Assembly (NCBI RefSeq): GCF_030814415.1
Contig: NZ_JAUSVB010000002.1
Location: 992,001-1,056,000, forward strand
Reading direction: 5' to 3'
DNA: 64,000 nucleotides
DNA from: Cellulomonas humilata
GTDB taxonomy: Bacteria > Actinomycetota > Actinomycetes > Actinomycetales > Cellulomonadaceae
Shown here piece after piece: positions 28,713 through 37,051 of the stretch. The position numbers and the translations under genes were made by a program. The notes under the pieces are model-generated. The model was not told the origin of the DNA and searched no databases. It saw only the letters and a program-made list of their open reading frames with translations. How positions within the stretch are numbered: the stretch's first letter is position 1; the number at the start of each line of letters is the position of its first letter.

Positions 28713-29672
28713 ATGAACACCACACCCATCTCACCCCCTGACCTGCCGACGTCCGACGACGCCCAGCCGCAGATCGACGCCACCGCGCGGATACCCGCCT
28801 CGGGCGACCGAGCGCTCGTCCTCGGTGGCGGCGGATCGACAGGCAACGCATGGCTGATCGGCGTCGTCGCCGGCCTCTTCGATGCCGGGCTGGACGTCAC
28901 GACGGCCGATCTGACCATCGGGACGTCGGCCGGCGCGACGGCCGCGGCCCAGCTCGCGGGCGCGACGCCGCCCGAGCTGCTGGCCGGCACCCTGGCCGCG
29001 ACACCTCCGCAACGGGGTCCGGTCGGAGGCGTTCCGACCCGGCCGGTGCCGGACCATCTGGAGAAGTTCCGGAGCATCATCGCCGCCTCCGACGACGTGG
29101 CCGACATGCGTCGCAGGATGGGCGCGGCGGCACTCGACACGGACGCGGCGTCGGACGGTTCCGGGCAGGCGCGTTGGCGCGCCACGGTCGCCTCGCGGCT
29201 GCCGAGCGAGGACTGGCCCCGCCGGACCGTGCTCATCACGGCGGTCGATGCCCACACCGGCGAACCGGTCGTGTTCGACCGCCACAGCGGGGTCGACCTC
29301 GTCGACGCCGTCGCCGCCAGCACGTCCGGCGGCGGTTCCGCCTACCGCATCCACGGCACGGGGTATGTCGACGGCGGCTACCGGGCCAACGCCGAGAACG
29401 CCGACCTGGCAGCCGGGTTCGAGCGGGTGCTGGTGCTGTCGCCCTTCGGCGGCAGGTCGCTCTATCCAGCGGACTGGGGCACGCACCTCGCCACCCAGGT
29501 CGACGCGCTGCGCGCACGCGGCAGCAGGGTCGAGATCATCTCCCCGGACAGCGGCTCCGAGCACATGTTCGGCGCCGGCGCGATGGACCTGTCGCTGCGT
29601 CCGGCCGCAGCACGAGCGGGGTACCACCAGGGCCGAGCCCTGGCCGAGGGGCTCACTGAGTTCTGGCGCTGA
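28713..29672 (+). CDS. Patatin-like phospholipase
   Basis: The 319-residue protein has the oxyanion GGGGSTG, the nucleophile elbow GTSAG (Ser of the Ser-Asp dyad) and the catalytic Asp in YVDGGYRAN. No signal peptide or membrane segment is seen, so it is probably an intracellular or membrane-surface lipid acyl hydrolase. The N-terminal 30 residues are Pro/Asp-rich and poorly conserved in appearance. It ends at a strong hairpin that shares sequence with the end of the convergent HtrA gene. Confidence 0.86.
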   Translation: MNTTPISPPDLPTSDDAQPQIDATARIPASGDRALVLGGGGSTGNAWLIGVVAGLFDAGLDVTTADLTIGTSAGATAAAQLAGATPPELLAGTLAATPPQRGPVGGVPTRPVPDHLEKFRSIIAASDDVADMRRRMGAAALDTDAASDGSGQARWRATVASRLPSEDWPRRTVLITAVDAHTGEPVVFDRHSGVDLVDAVAASTSGGGSAYRIHGTGYVDGGYRANAENADLAAGFERVLVLSPFGGRSLYPADWGTHLATQVDALRARGSRVEIISPDSGSEHMFGAGAMDLSLRPAAARAGYHQGRALAEGLTEFWR

Positions 29673-29687
29673 GACGTCGGCGCCGTC

Positions 29688-29737
29688 GATCGTGTTCCCC
29701 CGCGGGTCAGGTGACCAGCTCGCGGGGGAACACGATC
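29688..29737. terminator. 17-bp perfect hairpin between patatin and HtrA genes
   Basis: Arms 29688-29704 and 29721-29737 are perfect inverted copies around a 16-nt loop that can itself fold (GGTCA/TGACC). The right arm is coding sequence for the last residues of HtrA. The hairpin follows the patatin stop codon by 15 bases and may terminate both genes. Confidence 0.8.
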
Positions 29738-30624
29738 ACGTCGACCAGGGCGCCGTTGCGCCAGACGGTGATCTCGATGCGGCGGTCGATGGCGTCCTCG
29801 ACCATGAGCTTCTGCACGGCGGTGGCCGTGACGACGCGATTCCCGTCCAGCTCGACCACGATGTCGCCGCGGTGCAGGTCGGCCAGGGCGGCGGGGCTGC
29901 CGGGGGAGATCCCGGCGATCTGCAGCCCGGTCGGGGACCCGATCCGCTCGACCAGGTGCGGGGGCAGCGGGACCTGCGCACCGACGATTCCGAGCCACGC
30001 CCGTCGCACCCGACCCGTGGTCATCAGCGCAGTGATGATCTCCCGGGTGGTGATGTTGATCGGCACCGCCAGGCCGACCCCGATGCCCGCCAGGGCGGTG
30101 TTCACGCCGACCATCCGGCCCGAACTGTCCGCCAGCACGCCGCCGCTGTTGCCGGGGTTGAGCGCGGCGTCGGTCTGCACCACCTCGTCGACGACCCGGC
30201 CTGAGGCCGTGGGCAGCGAGCGGCCGAGGGCGGAGACGATGCCGGCCGTCACGCTGCCGGCGAGACCCAACGGGTTGCCGAGCGCGACCACCAGCTGGCC
30301 CACCCGCAGCTGCGCGGCGTCGCCGAGCGTGACCGGCGCGGGCACGTCACCGCGGGCGAGCAGCACCGCGAGGTCCGAGAGCGGGTCCCTCCCGACGACG
30401 TCCGCCTGCAGGGTGGTGCCGTTGCTGAACGACGCCGTGGCGATCGTGGCGCCGGCCACCACGTGCGCGCTGGTCAGCAGGTACCCGTCGGCCGTGATGA
30501 CGCTCGCGCTGCCGGCGCCGGTCCCGCGTCCGGTCCGGACGCTCAGGCTGGCCACGCTGGGCAGCACTGCCTCCGCGACGGCCATGACCGTACGCGAGTA
30601 CGCGTCCAGGGGCTCTTCCTCCAC
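29707..30624 (-). CDS. HtrA/DegP-like trypsin-fold serine protease with C-terminal PDZ, no signal peptide
   Basis: The 305-residue protein has an intact triad: His54 in LLTSAHVVAG, Asp84 in DPLSDLAVLL, and Ser160 in NPGNSGGVL. A PDZ domain (about 215-300) follows, with GLQIAGISPGSPAALADLHRGD. Actinobacterial HtrA proteins usually carry a long cytosolic tail and one membrane helix before the protease. Here the protein starts at the protease domain, so it seems to be cytosolic or to lack its export signal. An earlier start with a helix was looked for and not found. It converges on patatin. Confidence 0.87.
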   Translation of the reverse strand: MEEEPLDAYSRTVMAVAEAVLPSVASLSVRTGRGTGAGSASVITADGYLLTSAHVVAGATIATASFSNGTTLQADVVGRDPLSDLAVLLARGDVPAPVTLGDAAQLRVGQLVVALGNPLGLAGSVTAGIVSALGRSLPTASGRVVDEVVQTDAALNPGNSGGVLADSSGRMVGVNTALAGIGVGLAVPINITTREIITALMTTGRVRRAWLGIVGAQVPLPPHLVERIGSPTGLQIAGISPGSPAALADLHRGDIVVELDGNRVVTATAVQKLMVEDAIDRRIEITVWRNGALVDVIVFPRELVT

Positions 30625-30785
30625 GACCCCTACAGCGACGTCGACCTGGCCGGTATGCCGCGGTTCGCCCCAGGCGCAACGCCTGCCGGGGCGCCCACCA
30701 CGAGCGTCGGGGTGAACCCGACGCCTCCCCGTCTCGTCTCAACTCGTGTCGGGCCCGTCGTGGGCTCGCGGAGGAAGGATTGACG

Positions 30786-31274
30786 ATGAAGACGATCCTG
30801 AGGCGCGCAGCAGTGGCAGCGGCGGTCGTGCTGACCGTCGGGTTGGTCGGGGCTCCCGCGGCTGTCGCCGGCGGCGGGCACGGCGGTGGTGGTGGGCGGA
30901 CCATCCTGAGCGCGGAGCTGGCCGGCAGCCTGACGACCGACCCCGTGCTCTTCCAGACGGTGGCACCCGGCGGCGCCGACTGGGTGATCGGCGACGGCGA
31001 GTCCCGCCTGCGCCACGACGGTCGGCTGGACGTCAAGGTCGAGGGCCTCGTCCTGACGTCGACCGGCGTGAACCCCGTCACGCAGGTCGCGGCCAGCGTG
31101 GCGTGCAACGGGGCTGTCGTCGCGACGACGGCTGTCGTGCCGTTCTCACCCACGGGTGACGCCCGGATCCGCGCGACGGTCACGCTGCCGCAGCGGTGCC
31201 TCGCGCCGGTTGTGCTGCTCAACCCGCGCGGCAACGCGGCGGTCTACATCGGTGTGACCGGCACCGAGGGATGA
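30786..31274 (+). CDS. Secreted protein of unknown function
   Basis: The 162-residue protein starts at ATG 30786 with GGAGG upstream. It has a signal peptide (cleavage near AAVAGG, about residue 28), a Gly/His-rich stretch (GGGHGGGGG), and a beta-rich domain with two Cys residues (VACNG and QRCLAP) that could form a disulphide. The HGGGG segment could bind metal. It is monocistronic and followed by a hairpin terminator. I recognise no family beyond the general type of small secreted beta-sandwich proteins of actinobacteria. Confidence 0.7.
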   Translation: MKTILRRAAVAAAVVLTVGLVGAPAAVAGGGHGGGGGRTILSAELAGSLTTDPVLFQTVAPGGADWVIGDGESRLRHDGRLDVKVEGLVLTSTGVNPVTQVAASVACNGAVVATTAVVPFSPTGDARIRATVTLPQRCLAPVVLLNPRGNAAVYIGVTGTEG

Positions 31275-31281
31275 GGTCTGT

Positions 31282-31318
31282 CCGGTCCGCGGTCGCGTCA
31301 GATCCGGCCGCGGACCGG
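31282..31318 (+). terminator. Hairpin terminator after the secreted protein gene
   Basis: CCGGTCCGCGG (31282-31292) and CCGCGGACCGG (31308-31318) form an 11-bp perfect stem with a 15-nt loop, 8 bases after the stop codon. Confidence 0.75.
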
Positions 31319-31371
31319 GCGGTGCAGGGCGCAGACGGGAGGTGACCCGGACGGGGGCCCTCCTGGTGCGG

Positions 31372-31479
31372 TCAGGTCGTGCGGACCTCAGGCGGCGCCT
31401 GCACCTTCGTCTCCGTCTCCACGACCACCGTCGTCGGTGGGGGCGGCGGTGGTGGCGGCGGGCTCTGGATATCGGGCAC
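31372..31479 (-). CDS. 35-residue proline-rich peptide
   Basis: A GTG at 31479, preceded by GGGAG, opens 36 codons encoding VPDIQSPPPPPPPPP followed by a Thr/Val/Glu-rich tail (TTVVVETETKVQAPP). Third positions are strongly G/C, and the frame follows another proline-rich small gene on the same strand. A nine-Pro run would form a polyproline helix that binds SH3-, EVH1- or profilin-like partners in other organisms, and would stall ribosomes without EF-P. No homologue is known to me. Confidence 0.45.
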   Translation of the reverse strand: MPDIQSPPPPPPPPPTTVVVETETKVQAPPEVRTT

Positions 31480-31515
31480 GGTCACTCCCTTCTCACTCAC
31501 GAAGAGTGTCGAGTG

Positions 31516-31743
31516 CTAGCTGTCCTCGCTTGACGGAACGGGTGGTGGTTGAGCGTCCGGCGACGCGAGAGTCACCGGGGGCGGCGGTGGCGGTGGCGGA
31601 GCCCCAGCGCCCGTCGGAGCGGCGCCGTGGGGAAGAGCTGCGTCGACGGTGCTGGATTCCTCGCTCCCGATCGCGCGCTCCACCCGTACCGGCGGCGGAG
31701 GCGGCGGCGGTGGAAGGGCGGCGGCTCTCGCAGCAGCGGACAT
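31516..31743 (-). CDS. 75-residue proline-rich protein with two poly-Pro runs
   Basis: ATG 31743 is preceded by GGAGGGG. The protein reads MSAAARAAALPPPPPPPPVR, then an acidic middle, then a second eight-Pro run (GAPPPPPPPPVTLASPD) and an acidic end. It lies between a membrane protein gene and the 35-residue peptide on the same strand; the three may form an operon. Both runs would need EF-P. Function unknown; it is predicted to be fully disordered. Confidence 0.5.
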   Translation of the reverse strand: MSAAARAAALPPPPPPPPVRVERAIGSEESSTVDAALPHGAAPTGAGAPPPPPPPPVTLASPDAQPPPVPSSEDS

Positions 31744-31848
31744 CTCGTCACCCCTCCCTCGTACCCGTCTGCCAGCGTTGCTCATTTCCCGGCCGAGGTC
31801 TACACCGTGGATCGGCACGCCTCCGGCTCACGTCACGCTGCGAGCGGC

Positions 31849-32505
31849 CTAGCGGGATGGCGGTACGGCAAAGACGACGACGACGAGCGCAACCAGACCG
31901 AGCGCGAGGAGCACGGCTGCCGAGGTGACGAACCTGCCGCGTAGCGTCGCCAGCCGTTGTGCGGCGTACAGGACCTGGACGGGGGGTCCCTTCCGCTGCC
32001 GGCGTTCGTGCCACCGACTGGTGGCCGCGGTGAGGCGACCCGTGCGCGGCTCCTCCTTCGCGTCCAGAGCCAGGAGCATGTGCGCGAAGTGCTGGGCCTC
32101 CCGGTTGTACCCGCCGCCCGCGAGAAAGGCCGCCCACGCCTCGACGGTGCCCTTGGCCCCGATCGTCAGGGTGGGCAACGGGAGGATGGCGCCGAGACCA
32201 GCGAGCGCGCTGCACGCGATGAGCACGGCGCCGACGCGCGCCGCCCACCAGGCGGCGTTCGGTGTGGTCGCGCCGCCGCTGACCTCGGCGCCGACCAGGA
32301 GAGCGAGCAGGACTCCGTCGAACCCGATGAGCGTGATGGCGGCCGTCTGGAACGTGGCCCCGCGCCGTTGCTGCTGGTCGAGCAGCCACCGACCCTGGTC
32401 CAGGTACGCCGCGTAGGCCGAGCTGTAGTCCACGGCCGCAGGCTCTGTCGCGGGCGCTGCGTCCGAGTCTCCTGGCCCTGCCGGGTCGCTCGTCGTCACG
32501 TGCAC
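31849..32505 (-). CDS. Membrane protein with three predicted transmembrane helices
   Basis: The 218-residue protein has a disordered N-terminus and a helix with QGRWLLDQQQRRGATFQTAA. Two membrane segments follow (about 58-80 and 88-112), then a cytosolic helical region with basic residues and a final membrane helix (about 190-213) close to the C-terminus. The layout, with a stretch of cytosolic helices between membrane hairpin and last helix, resembles bacterial pore-forming or SLATT-type sensors, but I cannot confirm that family. It is the first gene of the leftward group with the proline-rich genes. Confidence 0.6.
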   Translation of the reverse strand: MHVTTSDPAGPGDSDAAPATEPAAVDYSSAYAAYLDQGRWLLDQQQRRGATFQTAAITLIGFDGVLLALLVGAEVSGGATTPNAAWWAARVGAVLIACSALAGLGAILPLPTLTIGAKGTVEAWAAFLAGGGYNREAQHFAHMLLALDAKEEPRTGRLTAATSRWHERRQRKGPPVQVLYAAQRLATLRGRFVTSAAVLLALGLVALVVVVFAVPPSR

Positions 32506-32750
32506 CAGTGTGGCCGACGGTAGGCACCTTCGACCGTCCGGATCGGCGCGGGATCACCTCGTGCCGGCTCGCTCGCCGTGCTCGTGTCCTCGGCTTGCCG
32601 CCGGAGCTCCGACCGCTCGGATGATTCCGATGCCACATCGTGATCGCCTTGCCACGGCGCTGCTGGGATCGTTGGTGGAGCACCTGACGTGACGCTCGCG
32701 GGAAGCGCCGTCTCGGCGGGTGAGCTGTCATCCGAGCGGGGGGCTTGCGG

Positions 32751-33326
32751 ATGGGTACGGCTGGTCGCATCGTTCGTCGATCGGTGCTGGGTTGCTTGGT
32801 AGGTGTGCTCACCCTCGTGGGTGCAGCGGCGTGCTCGTCGGAAGAGAACGCGGGTGGCGCTCAGGCGCCGCGCTCGCAGCAGACCGAGGAGCTGCTCGAC
32901 GAGAGCACGGGTCCGGGCGACGAAGACAGCGAGACGCTGGACGACGACCTCGAGGAGGCGCCCGAGGACGACGGTGCGGTCGCAGACACAGAACCGCTCG
33001 GGCCGTGGACCGACACGGGCGTCGCCCTTCCGGACGTGCTCGTCGGCCAGTGGTGCGGCGGGAAGGACGGCCTCAATGCCGTCTGGACGTTCTCCCCGAA
33101 CGGGTATCTCACGTCGAAGAGCTCGCAAGCGACCTTCGAGGGTGTGGCGTGGATCGGTGAGGACGGCGCCATGCACTGGGTGCGGGCGCTGGCCGACCTC
33201 GTCGAGCAGTCGCCAATCGCGATCGAGGTGCACGAAGGCGAGCTCTCGGCCGCGGGAGTCGACGTCGGAGGCAACGGTGACGTGCTCTACCTCGACGGCT
33301 ACTCGTATGTGAACTGCACGCCCTAG
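32751..33326 (+). CDS. Lipoprotein of unknown function
   Basis: The 191-residue protein has a lipoprotein signal ending LTLVGAAACSS, so Cys at about residue 28 would be lipidated. A very acidic linker (DEDSETLDDDLEEAPEDD) follows, then a compact domain with LVGQWCGGKDGLNAVWTFSPNG. The 'VG.W......F.P.G' pattern recalls lipocalin-like proteins and is repeated in the next gene, suggesting a duplicated pair. The 245 bases before it hold only the divergent control region. Confidence 0.68.
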   Translation: MGTAGRIVRRSVLGCLVGVLTLVGAAACSSEENAGGAQAPRSQQTEELLDESTGPGDEDSETLDDDLEEAPEDDGAVADTEPLGPWTDTGVALPDVLVGQWCGGKDGLNAVWTFSPNGYLTSKSSQATFEGVAWIGEDGAMHWVRALADLVEQSPIAIEVHEGELSAAGVDVGGNGDVLYLDGYSYVNCTP

Positions 33327-33358
33327 CAAGCTGGGTCGCGTCGTCGTAGGGGGATGAC

Positions 33359-33922
33359 ATGGTCATGCGCGGTCGCGTAGCGGTCGTTGGTGCGCTCTTG
33401 ATGGTCGTGGCCGGCTGCGCCGGCGGGGAGCGCGAGGGAGCAGATCCGGTCGCGACGAGGAGCGAGGCGGCCGTCGAGACGACCGAGCCGACGGTCGCAG
33501 CCTCCGCGTCGGCGTCCTCGGACGGCACCGACGCCGCCGGTCTGGTGGGCCTGTGGGCGTCGACCGACGAAGGCTCGGCCGAGATCGCCTACCGCTTCGA
33601 CCCTGATGGGACGTTCGCCCGCGTGGGACTGCTCTGGCAGGAGCGCCCGAGCGGGATCTGGAAGTTCCAGGAGACGACCAGCGGGACGTTCCGGGTCGAG
33701 GGCGGGACGCTCGTCCTGGAGCCGACCGCGGGTGACACGACGATCGAGGATCCCGACTCGCCCGATGGGCCCGCGCCGGTGACCCGGCCGAGGCAGGTGC
33801 TGACGGTCGAGACGCACTCCTGGGAGCTCGACGACGACGGTTCGGTGCTCCTCCTGACCGAGACGACGGCGGGTTCCGAGCTGTCCGGCGAGGCCATCGT
33901 GTTCGACCGGCAGCAGTCGTGA
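33359..33922 (+). CDS. Lipoprotein with lipocalin-like domain, paralogue of its neighbour
   Basis: The 187-residue protein has a lipobox (LLMVVAGCAGG, Cys about residue 20), a Ser/Thr/Ala-rich linker and a beta-rich domain with LVGLWASTDEGSAEIAYRFD and PDGTF. It shares that core with the preceding lipoprotein. It overlaps the next membrane protein gene by GTGA, so all three probably form one transcript and act at the outer face of the membrane. Confidence 0.68.
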   Translation: MVMRGRVAVVGALLMVVAGCAGGEREGADPVATRSEAAVETTEPTVAASASASSDGTDAAGLVGLWASTDEGSAEIAYRFDPDGTFARVGLLWQERPSGIWKFQETTSGTFRVEGGTLVLEPTAGDTTIEDPDSPDGPAPVTRPRQVLTVETHSWELDDDGSVLLLTETTAGSELSGEAIVFDRQQS

Positions 33923-35241
33923 ACGCGCGCAGCGGGCGGCCCAGGCATCGCGCGATGGCTGCCCTGGGGTACGACGCGAACGTGCGGCAGGTCGTCGTGA
34001 TCCTGCTCGTCAGTCTGCTGGTGCTCGCGTCCTCACGCGCCGCCGAGAACGCCCAGGACAGCTGGTCGCAGAGCGTCACAGCCGAGACGCGGTGGTCCGC
34101 GGGTGCCCGGGAGGTGCTTCGGTACGTGTACACGGACGAAGCGCCCTTCGCCCTCGAGGTCGCGCTCGTCGAGCATCGCGCGGACGCCATGACGGCCGCC
34201 GCCGAGGCCGCCGGAGTCGACAGCGCCCGGGCCGCGTTCGAGGCGGAAGTCGCGACGCAGTGGTCCTGGCACCTGCGGAACGCGCACGAGAAGTTCGGTG
34301 ACTCGCTCATCAGCGACGAGTACGCGGTGCCCGGTGCAGGCTTCGACGTCCCTGCCCGACTCGCGGCGATGGAGGCAGCCGGCTCGGCCGTCCTGCTGGA
34401 CGACCCCGAGGACGCCGCCCGGGCAGGGGATCGAGCCAGCGCGACCGCACAGTGGATCGCCCTGGCGATCATCCCGCTCGTCGTCGTCTACCTTGTCGCG
34501 GACCTGCTCCTGGTGCGGCGATCCCGGCGACTGGCCGCCTCGATCCCTCCCGGTTCCGACCCTGCGGACGACGACATCGGTCAGGTGCCCCGACCGTGGG
34601 CGTCGGCGCCTGAGCAACGCCCCATGACGATCATCGCTCTGCTCGCGTGGGTGCTCGTCGCCCTCCTGCCCGCCGCCCAGGTGCAGGCAGCCGCTGTCGC
34701 GGCGCGTGCCGGGAGTGAGTCCTCACGGATCGCGATCCAGGCGCTCGGCGCGCTCGAAGGGGGGCTCCTCTACAGGTCGTTCGCCGCGGATGCCGCACAG
34801 CAACAGATCGGCGATGACCTCAACGGCGTGGCCCGCGAGTGGGCAGCCCTGGACGCACCACCGGAGCTTGCGGAGGAAGAAGCCGTGGTGACGGCGGCGG
34901 AAACCGGCTCGCGCGAAGCCGTCCAGGACATCGTTGGGTCGATGACTCGACTTCCCACCGAGGCTGACGGTGTGAGCGATCGGCTGGCAGCGTACGCAGC
35001 CTCCACGTCGGCCGACGCGAACGCCCTGGTCAGCGACCGTGCCGTCCTGGTCGACGAGGCGTCGGACGCGCAGCGGCGAGCGAGCACCCTGGCGATCGCG
35101 CTCCTGCTCGGGTCGCTCACGCTCACCCTCGTGGGGTTGGCGTCGACCCGGACGGGCCGTCGGCTCCGCTTCGTCCGCTACGCACCGGCGGCGTCGCTCG
35201 TCGCTGCGGTGCTGGTGGCGATTGCCGCCGGCGTGCTGTGA
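33919..35241 (+). CDS. Membrane protein with two related halves
   Basis: The 440-residue protein has four or five membrane helices (about 22-40, 175-195, 236-256, 393-415 and 420-440). Two extracytoplasmic helical domains lie between them, each beginning with a helix that leads into an Ala/Glu-rich bundle (AENAQDSWSQSV and QAAAVAARAGSES). The arrangement helix-bundle-helix occurs twice, so it probably arose by duplication. Such bundles are found in sensor proteins, but no kinase or signalling domain follows. It is coupled to the lipoprotein gene. Confidence 0.65.
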   Translation: MNARSGRPRHRAMAALGYDANVRQVVVILLVSLLVLASSRAAENAQDSWSQSVTAETRWSAGAREVLRYVYTDEAPFALEVALVEHRADAMTAAAEAAGVDSARAAFEAEVATQWSWHLRNAHEKFGDSLISDEYAVPGAGFDVPARLAAMEAAGSAVLLDDPEDAARAGDRASATAQWIALAIIPLVVVYLVADLLLVRRSRRLAASIPPGSDPADDDIGQVPRPWASAPEQRPMTIIALLAWVLVALLPAAQVQAAAVAARAGSESSRIAIQALGALEGGLLYRSFAADAAQQQIGDDLNGVAREWAALDAPPELAEEEAVVTAAETGSREAVQDIVGSMTRLPTEADGVSDRLAAYAASTSADANALVSDRAVLVDEASDAQRRASTLAIALLLGSLTLTLVGLASTRTGRRLRFVRYAPAASLVAAVLVAIAAGVL

Positions 35242-35286
35242 CGCGTCGCGAAGCCGCGCAGGAGCCGCGTGGTGAACGTTGCGTTC

Positions 35287-36735
35287 CTACTCGGCCGGCA
35301 GGGCAGCAGGGACGACCGCCGGGTCGCCGAGGATCACGGTGCACTGCCGGTCCATCCCGGTCAGCGCGGCGAGGAATGCGGCGGTGCGGGCGGCGGGCGA
35401 CTCCTCGACCTGGCCACGCTCCGACGCCCACCGGGACCTGAGGCTGGCGGCGCCGAGGAAGTACCGGCGGAAGGCCAGCCCGACAGGCAGCGGCGACGCC
35501 TGGAACAGGCCGTCGTACAGCGCCTCGACCAAGGAGTCGGTCGTCGAGATGCCCGTGACCGGACGGCGCAGGGTCCAGTCGAACGTGGGCTCGACGTGCC
35601 CGATGAACGCCCGGGCGGGCTTGGGTGCGCCCAGCAGCGCGCGGGGGAGGTCGGCGGTGACTGCCCCGAGCGCCGCCACCGCGTCGAAGACCTTCCCGGC
35701 GTCGCTCGCCGGATCCAGCACGTCGGTGAACTGGTTGGTCCCCGACCCGCCGGCCGAGCAGCAGGCGAGCCCGTACCAGACGACGCCGTCGGGCTCCCAC
35801 AGCTGGACGAGGCTGTGCGGGTCGAGGAGCGACCCCTCGGAGTCCACGAGCCACCCGAGCGTCGCGCGCATCGTCGCTGCGTCCTCCAACGGACCCGTGG
35901 CGCCGTGGCTCGTGGTGACGACCACGCCCGGGTGCCGGTCGGCCAGGGTCTGCGCGAGCAGGGCGCGCGTGGCCTGCGCACCGCGCAGGTCGACGGCCCG
36001 GTCACCGATCTGGGTGTCGTCCCGCCACCGCGCCAGGGTCCGCTCGCCCACCTCCGTCCGCATGAGGGCCGTGATGTCACCGCGGCCGAGCTCGGCGGTC
36101 CACAGCAGCGGCGAGGTGGCGTCGGTCTCGGAGTCGGCCCACTCGGTGAGCGCGGCATCCACGTAGTGGCCGAGACCTTCCTCGTCCAGGTCGAGGCGAC
36201 CGGTGAAGGCCACGTGGTTGAGCCGGAACTGCAGCTCCCAGGGGATGACCTCCGGGCCTCCGAGCAGCAGCAGGTAGTACGGCAGGGCGCCGGCGCCGAC
36301 CCCGCGCGGGCCGTCCCCGGTGGTCGGCAGCGGGGTCCGGGTGCCGTCGGGCAGGTACCGGTAGAGCTCGTCGACGTTCCCGGCCGCGTACCGCACGACG
36401 AGCGGCTCGCCGGACTGCGTGCGCGCACCGGCGAGCCGCTGGGCCGCGACCGGGGCGTCGTCAGCCCGGTGTCGCTCCGTCGGCGGGACGTCGGGGGAGT
36501 CCGGGAGGACCAGGGCCCAGCCGACCCGCGGATCCTTGTGGCGTCCGAGGTCGGCGAGCTTCTGCGCCGCGAGCACCGCCGTCGGACGGCCACGGAAGTG
36601 GTCCGTCACGGCCCAGACCGGCGCCCGTCCGTCGGGGGCCCCGTCCGCGGTGCCGGACCCCGTCCACGCGTTGGCGAAGAGGCGGTCGGGCCACCCGGGG
36701 GGAAGCTGGGGGCGCGCTGATGAGTCGTGCGGCAC
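35287..36735 (-). CDS. Caspase-like (clan CD) cysteine peptidase
   Basis: The 482-residue protein has a His in VVVTTSHGATG (about residue 275) and a Cys-Cys pair in WYGLACCSAGGSGT (about 321). This is the His...Cys order and spacing of caspase/gingipain-fold peptidases, each after a hydrophobic strand. An N-terminal domain of about 220 residues contains LPYYLLLLGGPEVIPWELQF, typical of bacterial proteins of this group and recalling the LPWE motif of CHAT proteins. GTG 36735 is preceded by GGAGG; longer upstream frames lack coding character. It is divergent from the subtilase-CHAT genes and probably shares their regulation. The substrate may be a neighbour's product. Confidence 0.72.
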   Translation of the reverse strand: MPHDSSARPQLPPGWPDRLFANAWTGSGTADGAPDGRAPVWAVTDHFRGRPTAVLAAQKLADLGRHKDPRVGWALVLPDSPDVPPTERHRADDAPVAAQRLAGARTQSGEPLVVRYAAGNVDELYRYLPDGTRTPLPTTGDGPRGVGAGALPYYLLLLGGPEVIPWELQFRLNHVAFTGRLDLDEEGLGHYVDAALTEWADSETDATSPLLWTAELGRGDITALMRTEVGERTLARWRDDTQIGDRAVDLRGAQATRALLAQTLADRHPGVVVTTSHGATGPLEDAATMRATLGWLVDSEGSLLDPHSLVQLWEPDGVVWYGLACCSAGGSGTNQFTDVLDPASDAGKVFDAVAALGAVTADLPRALLGAPKPARAFIGHVEPTFDWTLRRPVTGISTTDSLVEALYDGLFQASPLPVGLAFRRYFLGAASLRSRWASERGQVEESPAARTAAFLAALTGMDRQCTVILGDPAVVPAALPAE

Positions 36736-37051
36736 GACGGACCTCCGGCTTTCCTCTCCCGGCAGTCGCACCGATGATCCTCGCCGCCGCGAGCGCCCGT
36801 CAATGTCCGGCCGACGGCCGCGGCGAGCAGGATCCGTGGGCATGTCATGGTGCCCCGCCGCCCTGGCCGGATGTCCATGACAGCCATTCCGATTGTTCAC
36901 CCGGTGGCTGTCGACGTCCGCGCCACGGCGCGTTGACACACCGGACAGAGCGGGAGGATCCTGGGCATTCTTCACGCCTTTCTCCGCGACAGGCGGTTCG
37001 TTGTGCCGTCCACGCCGCACCCATTCATCTTTTGGTGCCCAGGGGGATCCG
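36736..37051. promoter_or_regulatory. Divergent control region between caspase-like and subtilase genes
   Basis: About 315 bases with no gene. TTGACA (36933-36938) and GATCCT (36957-36962), 18 bases apart, are the best promoter for the rightward operon. The region is slightly lower in GC than its surroundings. No clear palindrome was found. Confidence 0.4.
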
